NCBI GenBank assembly: GCA_031835245.1 | Contig: JAVKOQ010000271.1 | Coordinates: 1 to 64,000 of the forward strand | Direction: 5' to 3' | DNA: 64,000 bases | Source: Balamuthia mandrillaris | Taxonomy: Eukaryota; Discosea; Longamoebia; Balamuthiidae | Shown: positions 42,563-53,398 of the stretch, one piece after another | Layout of the letters: every line of letters starts with the position of its first letter | Position numbering within the stretch: the stretch's first letter is position 1 | The notes under the pieces: generated by a model | What the model was told of the DNA's origin: nothing | What the model saw: only the letters and a program-made list of their open reading frames with translations | The model's database searches: none | Position numbers and translations under genes: made by a program

Positions 42563-45500
42563 TCATGAATTGTAGGTATAGGAGGAGAGCTGAGGGTGAG
42601 CCTGCATGAGCCCTTCGCAAAAAACAGAGGCAGCCAGCACTTGTCCCTTGCCATCCAACAACGGCGAATAGAGGGCCAGCCCCATCACTTTCGGTATGAC
42701 CAGCAAGAGCGAGCCGGCGGGTCCTGTCTTGGCAGCGAGCGGCCCTCCCGTCGCACTTCTCGCCATCCACTTGACCGTCTCCTGAGTGGCCTCTGGGCTG
42801 AGGCACTGCCTTTGTGTGAGGGGACATACGCCGCTGTTGGCCAGGGTGGCCGCCGCGCTGCTCAACGACCGACAGTCCATCTCCAGGGAGCAGGCCTGGA
42901 AGTAAAAATCAAGTATGGTGGCCACGTCTTCTTCCCGCGAGAACACACCGTTGGCTTTCTGCATCAGCGCATGAAAGACACAGGTTAGCAGCATCGCCAT
43001 CAGCACAACAACAGCAAGGAATGGATGAAACAAACCATGGAATAGGCTTGGGCAAAGATGGCATCCGCAGAGCTCCGAAGAGAGAGGTAGAGGGGCATGC
43101 TGCAGGAGACCCGCTGGTCAGCCGCCAGCTGATTACCTACTTCCAACAACGATGTGATCCGCTCCGCTGGGGTGGTGGAGGCTTTGCCAACTCCTCCTTT
43201 TACCATGCTGCTCCACTTCAGAGCAGCACCCACTTGAAACGGGTCCTTCTCTTTGCCTCCTCCATTCCCTGTCACATCGCTGGCCATGTTTCGAACAGCA
43301 GTTCGGCCGTATTCTTGGCAACAAAGGGCGTGCAACAGAGGATGAACAGAGTGCGTCAGTGGGAAGGCAACCTCGCATTGGCCACGCTCCCATGTGCGTC
43401 CATCCACCGTGCATACTGCTATTGCAAACAGGTTGCAAGCTTCCAGATTTCCTAGTGGCAACGCGTCACCTTGTAAGTAGTAGCTGGAAGATCTGCAACT
43501 GCTGGCTTTTTTGCCTTTGTTGCTGCTGCCACTACCACCAGATCGCTGCTTATCTTCATCCAGCACTCGCTGTTTGGTCTGCTTGTAGAGTTTGTGCAAA
43601 GTGTCAATGAAAGCGTCCCATGCTGGCAAACCTTTGGGCCATCTATCCTCTGTTATTGGGGAATCTCTCGTTGACGAGCTTCTTCGGGAGGAGGAAGAGG
43701 AAGAGGAAGACGAAGCAGACGTTGAAGAGGAAGAGGACAAGGGAGAGGGAGAAGACTTGCTGCTGCCGCTAGAGCGAGTGTCTTCGCTGGGCGGTTGCGT
43801 TCGCGGGCTTCGACCCAATTGAGATGCTCGCTTTGCAGAGCTTTCAGACTTATCTCTGCCTCCTCGCTTTTCCTTGACTTTAGCAGGTGAAGAGGCCAAA
43901 ACAGACGGGGATGAATGCTTTCTTTCATATTCGGCAGAGGTGCGCCCTTCCTTCCTGCCACGACCCCCGTTCTTGTCGTCACTGGTGTTCAATGCTGACG
44001 TTGGTGAAGCAAGAGGAGGCGACGCCCGGCCTCTGCTAGTGCCAGCTGGACTGGAACGAGAGAGGGCTCGCGGCTTCCTAGTTGGCAGCCGCCGGCCTTT
44101 CATGCCCAGCGCCCTCTTTGGAGTGACCAAGCGAGCGCCGGGCACTGGTGATGGCCTCTCCGCCCTCGATTTGGCCTCCTCCGCCTTCACTTCGGCCAAC
44201 ACTGCTTCTTCCTCGCTAACAAGCTCGTCTTCATAATCATCATCGGCAGAAAGCGAGTGCGAAGGCGAAGAAGTACCAAGCGAAGCAACAGGAATCATCG
44301 CTGCCATTGATGGCAAGGACTGTGATTGAGTTGCTTTGCGTTCTCGTTGAGCCCGCTCCTCGTCAGCAGCACGAACAAACTCAGAAGGGAACCATCCCAT
44401 TGTACCACTAGACAGCACCCCTTGCCACCAGCCTAACATCAACGGCGACGAGGAGAATGATCAACAGTTACCATATGGAGGAAGGAGAAAGCAACTTCAC
44501 TAACGGCAAAGTACTCACCGCTGGGATCCCTTATAGTCACTGAGATGGATTCTCCTTCCCGAAAACTCAGTTCGCCTTCTTCCTTTCCTACATAAGAAAA
44601 CGCAGCAGTGACAACGGTTGTCACACTGTTGTAGCTGGAGGCGTTTTGATGGAAGCTAACATCAATGTGCTGTTGCTGCGGCTGTCTGCTACTCAAAGGG
44701 GGAGGAAGCCTGGCTGGGCTACCAGGCCGCGGGGGAGTCAGCGCCTGTCCTCCAGCTGCATTGCTTTGCATAGTTGCTGCTGGTGAGGACGCTGCCTTTT
44801 CCAGAGGAGGCCTGTTAAATGCAGGAACTGGTGGAGCAAGGCCAGCTGCCGAGGCTGCGGGAGGAGGGAAGGATCCGCTGGGTAACGGGTTGCGGCTTCC
44901 TCCCATTTGCTGTTGTTGTGGTTGTTGCAATGGTGGCAGTTGAAGAGGAGGAGGTAGCGCTGCACCACCAGCCTCCAGAAGCTCTTGGCTTGGTTGGTTG
45001 GATGAATGGCGTAAATGAGGTCGAACCCCCTGCGCTGGAGGAACAGCGACAGGAGGTTGGCTGTCCTCCTTTGGAAGCACTCCTCTCCGTTCTCTGGTGG
45101 GAATGGGTGGTGGCATAGCCCCTCCTCCGCTTCCTCCAAGACCTCCTCCACTTCCTTGCGGACGTTGTGAGTTTGGAACAAAAAACGAACCGCCTTCACC
45201 ACTTCCTCCAACTGCTCCTCCTTGTGGCCGCTGCGAGTTTGGAGCAAAAAACGAACCGCCTTCGCCACGGCCACCAACAACAGCCGGAGGAGGTGCATTG
45301 GTGGGCCGTGTGCGTGCTGGTGCGGGTGGGGCCGATGTAGCTGGAGGTTGTGGTCCTGATGTTATGATGTTGCTCCGCTTTTGCAGCTTGGCAATTAGCT
45401 CGTTGTTGCCTTGCGGGACCATTGCACGACCCACCAGTGCTGAGTCCGTTATCGCTCTGTTCCTGATGGGAGGTGGTGGCGCCTCTGTGTGAAACCAACC

Positions 45501-45949
45501 CATGAATCAGTTTCATTTCTTAGTATATCTTCGAAAGAAAAGAAGGAATGGATAGCTATTGGGAAAACAGGGTAATAACATACGCTGAGAGGAGGGTCCT
45601 GCGACGTAGGGCTCTGTGAAGTTTATCGGAAACACTCCAACTTGACCGTTCAACTCACCTTTCCACCACCCACTTGGCTCCTCAGCGAGAACGGTGATTA
45701 TGTCATCCTCCAACAAAGTCATTTCACCCTCCTCCTCCGCTTCGTAGTCATACAGCACGCGCACTTGCTTCTGTTTTTTTGGGGGAAACGCATTCAGCTT
45801 CATTCAATCCACCAGAAAGATATGTGTTGTTCACTTACCTGAGCTGCCATACCCAATGCTCCTTCCTCTTGGTTGACTTCAGCAACGTCCCCTCGCTCCC
45901 TGTTCGAACAAATTGGGCGTGGTGAAGCGGTGGGTGAAGAGGCATTCAT
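42563..45949 (-). CDS. SH3-proline-rich-SH3-glutaminase-like fusion, probable pseudoenzyme
   Basis: Five exons: 45949-45839, 45770-45584, 45484-44519, 44432-43036, 42958-42563; 3057 nt, 1018 residues, all phases consistent. SH3-1 at about 38-95 (RVLYDYEAEEEGEMTLLEDD, GWWKGELNGQVGVFPINF); proline/glutamine-rich linker 100-385 with PPPIP and PPPLQLPP ligands; SH3-2 at about 388-445 (AAFSYVGKEEGELSFREGE, GWWQGVLSSGTMGWFPSEF, split by an intron); Ser/Arg-rich disordered part 450-740; glutaminase fold 745-1010 (LFAIAVCTVDGRTWERGQ, LDFYFQACSLE, AATLANSGVCPLT, LLLVIPKVMGLALYSP). Gapless alignment to human GLS shows the catalytic Ser286 and Lys289 both replaced by His, Asn335 by Val, Glu381 by Leu and Asn388 by Ile. 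Hydrolysis of glutamine is therefore unlikely. A scaffold or glutamine-insensitive assembly role is inferred. Confidence 0.88.
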
Positions 45950-46160
45950 ACTGTTACCTTATACGGACCTGTGGTCCTTATGCTTCGCTGACTCTGCTCC
46001 AACCTAATAGATCCTACCCAGAAAGAGAAGCAGCAGAAGAACAGGAGGAAGAGGAAGAAGACAAAGAGGACGGAGGATGCAGAAGAATACGCACATTCGA
46101 GTAACAATCAAAAAAAAATCACATACATTTCATTACAAGTCCCGTTTTACAACTCCTGCC

Positions 46161-47329
46161 TCATTCTCGTTTTGCTGGATGTTCATCCTCCTCTTCTTCG
46201 TTTGCCTTGTCTTGTTGGAGCTTGACTCTGGCCTCCGCCTCCATTCTCTCCTTATTTGCTAACGCGTTCTTTGAGTGTCGTACAAAAGCTTGGAATAACT
46301 CTAGCGTGGCCAGGCCTCTCTTTGTATCATCATCGTCATCGTCATCATCATCCTCATCCTCATCTTCCTCTTCCGAATCCGAATAGACACAAGGGGCAGG
46401 TCCCAACAGCTCCAACGTTTCTTCCGGAATCTTAAAGTCGATGTACAGGATGATGCGCTCCTCTCCACTCTCATTCCAAGCACTATGCGGAAAGGTATCG
46501 TCAAAGACGAGGACATCCCCGGCCTTGGACCAGTTAAAGACCTCAGGGCCGCATTTTAGACAGCAGCCCTCCGACGGGATGACCAGCCCCAAGTGGAAGG
46601 CCAGAGCGCCATACCGCCTTCCTGTGAAGCCTTTGTGAGTGTCAATGCCAGAATGTGGGACCAGCCGTGAGAAGCCAGCCACCCTTATGTTTGGCACTCG
46701 TTCCAGCAGTTCTGTTGTTCGTGGACAAAGCTTTTTGTTTTGTATATGTTTGTTAGTTGGACTCCCCTAAAAACGAAAAACGAAACGAGACCAATGGAGA
46801 GGAAAGGCAACAAGAAACAAGCACAACAAGAACAACACAAGACAACAAGAACAACTGAGAAACAAAAATAATGGGAAGAACAAGAGCACAGTCACACACG
46901 AGCAGGAGAGAAGAAGACCCAAGGGCAGAAGAAGTCGAAAGAAAGAATGAGTAAAAACGGGTACTCAACCTTGCAATTCTCAGTCATGTACTTGCCGCCA
47001 TGCATGAGGCCAAAGATGGTCCAGTCCTGGTTGGGTATGTCCGGAGTGTCGACGGACCACCAGTGCAACCAGCCCTGCTCGTCCTTGGTGCGGTTGTAAA
47101 AGTCATCAAAGATCTGGTCGTTGCACCACGACCCCGAAAGCTCCGCCCCGTTCTCCTGCTCAGGCCGTATGACCTTGGTGAGGCGCGCCCTTTGCAGCTC
47201 CTCCACGATTATGTGACGGTTCTCCCGCAGCACGTTCAAGTGGGGGAACAGCTCGGGGTCGTAAAAGTAGAGGTTGTCTATCCTGCTTGCCCCCGCCTTC
47301 CGTTCGCTCGTTGCCTGTGGCTCTGTCAT
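46161..47329 (-). CDS. Aspartyl/asparaginyl beta-hydroxylase-like protein
   Basis: Two exons, 47329-46970 and 46766-46161; 321 residues. Exon 1 gives DQIFDDFYNRTKDEQGWL and DWTIFGLMHGGKY; exon 2 continues CPRTTELLERVPNI, GFSRLVPHSGIDTH, YGALAFHLGLVIPSEGC, and DVLVFDDTFPHSAWNES. These are the Asp_Arg_Hydrox blocks; the two His of the H...H iron site (in VPHSG and TFPHS) and the Arg of the 2-oxoglutarate pocket region (ERIILYIDF) are kept, so a Fe(II)/2OG dioxygenase is expected. No transmembrane or TPR part precedes it, unlike animal ASPH, so it is probably cytosolic. The C terminus adds an Asp/Glu run (about residues 240-262) and a charged helix. The substrate is unknown. Confidence 0.9.
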
Positions 47330-47568
47330 TGCTGCTTGCTGTGGGAGAGGGGTGGTGTGTCTCTCTTCTCTCTCTCTTCTCTCTTCTCTCCCTTTTGTTC
47401 TCTTTTCTCTCTTTTTTTGTTTTTAGTTTGGGACATTTTTTGCCGACACAGAAGACATGCATTCACCCTCCCACAGCAATGCAATTGTAGTTTCTATCGC
47501 TGCTGAGGCATGCCTTCTAAGATGAGCTGTCGTCTTGTGCTTTCGTTGTGTCTCAGGGCAATAGACCA

Positions 47569-48076
47569 TCACTTGGCAAGAAGAGGTTCGGCCTGCCGCC
47601 GCCAGTGTTTGGAGAGGTGGGAAGAGGTGAAGAGCAACAGGCCGTTGGGGAGGTATACCTCCAGCAGCAACATTATTTCCTCTGGCCGGGAAAGCAGCTG
47701 TTATGGCATTGCCCATCAGCAACGTTGATGGCAAGGTGGTGTATCACCATTAAGCAAGAGAATGAGAGAGAGAGAGAGAGAGAAAGAAAGAGAAGCACAG
47801 TGTCAATGAGGAGGAGGAGGAGAAGAATTGGAGAACAACAACATAAGACAACAACAACAACAAGCTAAAGAAGAAAGGAGACGTACTTCTTTAGGTTTAG
47901 CAGTGATGGCAGGGGACTTGAAGTGTTCAGCAAGCACGCTGGCGAACAAACTCAAAAAGTTGGCAGCCAGATATCTATTCTCGTCCGGTTCGCAAACAAG
48001 CAGCATGGCCGTGCTGTCATGGCACGAACGGGTACATGTGGTTGTTAGTTGCTTTCTTGTGAAAAATATATGTTTT

Positions 48077-48112
<36 letters not shown>

Positions 48113-48662
48113 GATGTGCTGGTGCTGCTCCTCTTCCAGAGCCAGGCACGTACTTTCGAAATTGCTTCCAAACGCCGATTTTAGGAGAGCTGAAGCAAGA
48201 AGGCCCACCTCCAAGACTGCCACTGATCCGAAACTCGCCACCTTCAAATGCTGGCTTTGTTGTTGCTAACCTAGACGGAAAAAAGAAGAAGAAGGATGCA
48301 TTAACAACAAAGAAAAAATACTGTTGCGTGTGTGGATCTGGCAAAGGAGAAGAGAGGTACTGGAAAGGCAGTTCTAGAGAAGGGGCAGGAGAGGAGCTCC
48401 TCCGTTTGTTCTCCTCTTTGTTCACACGGGCAAAGCCTTCGGCGCAACGCTGCCGAAACGCAAAGTCCCTCCAGACACGGGCCGCCAGCTGCTGCTCCCT
48501 CTTCTTGCGATGGACGTCGTTCCCCTCTGCCGTGAAGAAGTGCGAGAAACAAACCTGCACGTTGGCGGCGCTTTGCCCAGCAGGCATCATCGTGACGTCT
48601 GTGGCAGCATTGCTGGTCTCCTTCTCCTCCTCCAGGGAATGGATCAAGAAAGCGTAAACCAT
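47569..48662 (-). CDS. AP5S1: AP-5 adaptor complex sigma subunit
   Basis: Four exons: 48662-48361, 48270-48154, 48013-47887, 47697-47569; 224 residues (human 200). It begins MVYAFLIHSL, nearly the same as human MVHAFLIHTL, followed by VCFSHFF and a charged loop longer than in animals. The small-chain longin fold ends with MLLVCEPDENRYLAANFL and EVYLPNGLLLFTSSHLSKHW, aligning with the LTRFLPHGQLLFLND strand-helix of AP5S1. AP-5 acts with SPG11/SPG15 at late endosomes. Intron 2 holds a (CT)n tract. The middle (residues 60-130) is poorly conserved and its splicing less certain. Confidence 0.8.
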
Positions 48663-49283
48663 CTCTCCTCTCTCTCTCTCCTGTAGCTGTGGCCGTTCGT
48701 TTGCTGGGTCGACACGAACGAAGAGGAAGAAGGCCAGCAGGCTTCTTCGGAAGAGGGAGAAGTAAAACAAGAAGCAGAAGAAGCAGAAGGCAGAAAAGAA
48801 GAAGAAGAATGAAGAAAGTGAAGAAAAAAAGAGAAACACTTTTCAACAAAGGAATTCTTTTTGTATGTATACATGTGGTGTACTTATGCACAATAAATAA
48901 GTATTACAAGCCTGTACAGTGGGGGTGGTGCCTCCTCTTCCCTGTCTACTGAGCCTTGGGCAGCAACGCTCTCAAGCCATTCGATGGCTTGGCCAACTAG
49001 GACGCTTTCGTTTCGCCAAAGGTGGTTGTCGCTCTGCTGTCGGACAATGCGGCAGAAGAGGAAGAAGAGGAGGACGAGGAAGAAGATAAGGAAGAAGTGG
49101 AGGCTGGTGATGTGGCTGCGGTTGTCGCAGAGACGGAAAGAGGTACAGGGAAGGGCGCACGGTTACCGTGGCTGTTCATTGAGGATAGGTTAGAGGAAAT
49201 GAACAATCACTGCAATGAAACAATACAAATAAGAAGGGAAACAAACCCAAGGTTAGAAGGCGGGCTTGTGAAGCTTGGTGTTG
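48663..49283. other. AP5S1 upstream region and MADS-gene 3' flank
   Basis: Some 600 bases. A Ser/Thr-rich minus frame (49206-48997) could be a further exon of the MADS gene or chance; it was not joined. Bases 48724-48840 are A/G-rich. Confidence 0.35.
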
Positions 49284-51373
49284 TTAATCCTGCTCCCTCC
49301 GAGTCCTTGCCAACCGCAAAAAAAGACGAGAAGTATTGCTGGAGCGATTAAAGATATCAATGACTGACCTGTGAGAGAGAGAGAGAGAGAGGGAGGGAGG
49401 GAGGGGGGGGGGGAAGGGAGAACTCCCGGGAAGTGGTGTCCTAGGTGAGAGCCAACCTTGGGTCCAGGAAACAAACGGTTGAGATCCGGGCGTGGCGATG
49501 AGCGGAGTGTTCAACTCTCCAAAGCCATCAAAGAGGAAGGGGGAAGGAGAGCCTGGCCATTGCAAGTTCGACTGCAGAAGAGAATGTGGAGATAAGGGTT
49601 GAGGCGAGGCCAGTTGACTGGCGGTGGCGCTTGTGGTATCAGCGTCGCTGGCAGGAGCCAAGTTGGTCTTGCTCACCACTGGAGAGCTCGGCGAATTCTG
49701 AGCAAGTCCCTATTGTTAGGAAGAGAAAGAATCTTGGTTATCAGAAACAAGCCGAGAGAGAAGCAGCAAAGTGAGAGAATACGAACATGATTGTCGTTTG
49801 GAATCTGGAGAGGAGACACTTTGGCGTTTTGGAGGTAGTGAGGAGAGGTGGTGGGGGGAATCTCCAAGCACAAATTCTTCTTGTTCCACTTGGAGGAGCA
49901 CTGCTTGGAGGGAGGGCTCTGGGGAACCTGTATAGTGCAAGGCTTATGGCTAAGGAAGGCAGGGGCAGCACGCTTACGAGGCTTATCGTCATGGCCATCG
50001 CCACTACCACTATTGCCGCCACTATCAACATCCTCCGATGTTGCGGAGCTTATGCTTGTCATAGCCGCAAAGTCTCGTTTCTTTTCCAGATTGGTATTTA
50101 CATCGCGATGCAGCTGAGAAGAGGATGATGAGGACGACGATGAAAAAGACTCCATGGCAGGCCAGGAGTGATGGGTGAGAGGAGAGGGAGTAGAGCCACT
50201 CATATATGCAGAAGGTGATGCAGCAGCTGAAGTAGTACCCGAAGGACCCGAAGAGATGGTGGAAGAGGTGGTGGAAGGGGACGTCTGTGGCAAGGCTGAT
50301 GAGGTAGAAGAAGAAGACGCAGAAGGAGGAAATGGAGAGGATGGCGATACAGGTGTAATGACGGGCAGTGGAATAAAAGTGGTTGCAGGAGGGCGGTGAG
50401 TGGTGCTGTTGCTACTGTTAGTGGTGGACGTAGGAGTAAAAGGATTGTGCTGAGTCTTAAAGAGGGAAGCAGAAACTGCAGCAGCACCACCCTTTATCGT
50501 AGCAAGAGCAGGAGAAATTTGAAAAGCAGGCTTGAAGGGCTGGCCAGCGGTCGTAGTGGAAGGCGTCGTGGGAAATGTGAAGAACATGCCAGGAGTGAGA
50601 GAGCCAAACAGCTCAGAGGAGAGGTACTTGTTTGGGGTTTCCGGTGGCAGCGGTACAACGAGATCTGCGGATGTGTGCGATGAAGGTGCAGAAGAAGATG
50701 TGGTATGGGTTGGCGGAGGAGAATGATGATGAGGAACCAGCGGAGATGAGGTTGGTTCCACGCGCGAGTTTGAGTACGAGGGAGGAGAAGGAGCAATGCG
50801 AGGAGGCAGGTCTTCTCTGTCAGAAGTCGTTGTGGGGATTGCCACTCTTTTTGAGTTGGAGCAAGTGAAAGAACTGTTGGCAACGACGCCGGAACACTTG
50901 TCCTTCTTCTTCGACTTTTTGTGTGGCTTGTCAAACATCTCCGGATACTGGCACATAGGAGAAAGTTTAGTTCAAAGAAGATAGAGAAGAGGTTACAACA
51001 AAAAACAAAGTTGTTCAAAACGTACGTTGGCATTGGTTAGAGGAAGGCAGGGCTCATCGAACTTTCCTTCCGCATAACGCATCAACAGCATCTCCATCTC
51101 GCAGCTGGAGTACTGGGTCAGCTTGTTGCCGCAGCCGCCGATCACGATCAGGCCTACCTCGCAGTCACACAGGATAGAGAGCTCCATGGCTTTCTTGATC
51201 AGTCCCAACTTTCGTTTGTTAAACGTGGCCTATGTGTTTAGTTACGCAAGACAGGACAAAAGAAAGTGTTAATCCCTCGATAGATAGAGTGGAGAGTTCT
51301 AATCGGATAAGAAGAGCACCAGTCGCGTCCGATCATTGCTGATCCTCTCTATCTTGATGCTCTTTCTGCCCAT
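49284..51373 (-). CDS. MEF2-type MADS-box transcription factor
   Basis: Exons 51373-51320, 51229-51026, 50947-49787, 49709-49457 and a last exon placed at 49363-49284; about 583 residues. The MADS box is residues 1-58: [18 protein letters not shown], then [20 protein letters not shown] with [10 protein letters not shown] and NKLTQYSS, the MEF2 (type II) pattern. It binds A/T-rich CArG-like sites as a dimer in the nucleus. The rest is low-complexity Ser/Thr/Pro with a basic KSKKKDK patch after the MADS domain and a KPRKR patch near the end. The final splice is uncertain because several AG acceptors follow a (CT)n tract in intron 4; alternatives change only the last 25-30 residues. Confidence 0.85.
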
Positions 51374-51968
51374 GGTTTGGTGTTGTTGTTGTTTGCTTTG
51401 TCTTTCTTGTCACACCAGCAGCAAACAGCAACACCCAACCCCGTGGTGTATGTGTCCCCAAACAACACACGAAGAGAGACGAGTACTCGAACTGTGGTGG
51501 TTGTTGGTTTTTGCGGACCCGTTGGATGGAACAAAAAGACAAAGGGGGTTTTTATGGGACCCCCCGCCCCCTTTTTATAGCAGCGAAAGAAACCCCCTTT
51601 GCCGGCAACCGCCTTCCTTGCTGCTTTGCTTCCTTTGCTTGCCCGCCACAGGGTGCGTTTCAGAGAACGAAAGTTCTCCCCAGTACGCCCCTTTTTGTCG
51701 ACAATTCACCGCAGCACGCCCTAAAAGCAGGCGGTCTCCCAGGGGGATGGTGGTGCACCCGCCTTGGGCAAGTTTTCGCCCTCCTTTCGCTGGTTTCCTG
51801 TTTGTACGGCCGGTGCACGTTGCAAGGCAAGCCCACCTGATCATTCATTGCTCCGTAATACTGCAGCTACCATTCAAAGAATGCACTTTGCGCAACTACC
51901 TGCATAGATCAGATGGGGCAGAGCATGCCAACCAAGTTTTTGCTCGTTGAAGAAGATAGCATGGTGGC
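51374..51968. promoter_or_regulatory. MADS-gene promoter region with TTGTCGACAA
   Basis: About 595 bases. TTGTCGACAA lies at 51695-51704. No coding signal. Confidence 0.4.
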
Positions 51969-53237
51969 TTAGCCCGAAACAGTCCATCGCCATGCATAAA
52001 GAAGAGGATCTTCATCCCCTGCTTCCTCCTTCAGGATATGGTCGGAGACCAACCTGTCGAGAAGGTGGCCTAAAGCACTTGCTACATTCCAACTACCATG
52101 TGGCACAACGCCAGCCACCACAGCCCCATACAGAAAGGCAGAGAGGGATGCACCATCTCCCATAAACTCTTTCAAGCAGGTGTTCATGGCATCATAGTTT
52201 ACCTGAAGATTCTCTGACCGCATTTCTTGCCACTTGATGTTTGCAATAACAAGGCAGGGTTACAATGGGACATGCTTCAAAAACAAAGCGATAAACAAGT
52301 GTAGAAAGGGTACCTCATGATAGACAAACTTGTAAAAGCAGTGGCCGCGGTGGCTTGCCGGTAGGGAACTGTAGTGCAACAACTCGGGTTGTAGCCAGTT
52401 CTCTGATGTCTTATGCGGATAACATCCGATGAGAAGGGAGGTATAGCCTATAAAGTCGCACGTCGCAACCGCGACCACAAACGTAAGAGCATCGCGTTCA
52501 GAGAAAGGCTCTTCCTTGGCCATCGAGGCTGGCTTTTTGGAGAGAGTAAACCAGGAAGTGTAATGGCTGGTATTCTTATGGGTATCATCCTCTTTGCTGA
52601 CCTGTCGATATATAAGGTTATCCCTAAAGTTGCAAAGCTCCCGGCAACATTGGATAGTCTTTTGGTCTTTTGGCTTGTCTTTGAGCATTGATGTCAAGAC
52701 TTTGTTGAGGTAGCTGAAGAGGGTGGACTTATGGCCAGCGTATTCAGCCACAAGGCGGATACGGTCCAGCATATCCTTACTCTGTTCCACCGCGTACAAA
52801 GCCGCCAGAGATATGATCTGCTCTTCAGGAGGAGAGACAAAAGAGCTCGTTTGGTCCTTGTTCAACTCCACTCTCCTTTGCAACAGCTCCTTCCAGGTGA
52901 AGCCTCGCGGAGCGGACGGCATTTTATGGTGAGACGAGTCAAAGAGAACTGGCGCGACCTGCAGGTCCTCGTCGCTTTGCATCCTCCACCTATCAACCTC
53001 GCTGAACACCGGGAAGCGAGCGCAATAGAGCTGCCGCCAGAAGCCATCAAGCCCTTCCAGCATGGCAAAGAGTCGTTTGTCGCAAAGGCCCAACGAGAGC
53101 GCGCTCTTTGGGTCGCTGACGAGCTCCATGAATATCATCACCAGAACTTCATCGCACAGAACATAGAAAGTGGCCAAGCTAGGGTCCGCCAGCCCAGAGG
53201 CACCCTCCGAGCCCCTTTCCCTCCGCCTCTTTTTCAT
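51969..53237 (-). CDS. F-box protein
   Basis: Two exons, 53237-52314 and 52232-51969; 395 residues from MKKRRRERG. An F-box-like helix bundle occupies about residues 20-75 (VLCDEVLVMIFMELVSD, LSLGLCDKRLFAML, DGFWRQLYCARFP), after which FTWKELLQRRVEL is the segment usual after the box. F-box proteins recruit substrates to SCF ubiquitin ligases through Skp1. The remaining helical region (residues 110-395) has no WD, LRR or Kelch repeats, so the substrate is unknown. A longer in-frame start at 53312 adds a hydrophobic stretch and is not favoured. Head-to-head with the TMEM163-like gene, 161 bp apart. Confidence 0.78.
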
Positions 53238-53398
53238 TCTGCGTCTGGCTTGTGTCTTCTGCTCATCCTGCCTACTATATATTAAGATAATGATGACATA
53301 GGCACCCCACATTTATTGTGTTGAAGGTCGACATGAACGCAAAACGAATAGCGCACCAACAGCAGCAGCAGAAAGAGAAAGAGTAGCAGCTGGGTGGG

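Noticed and set aside
48997-49206. Ser/Thr-rich minus-strand frame downstream of the MADS gene
   Set aside because: A possible extra exon, but no splice path with correct phase could be chosen over the alternatives.
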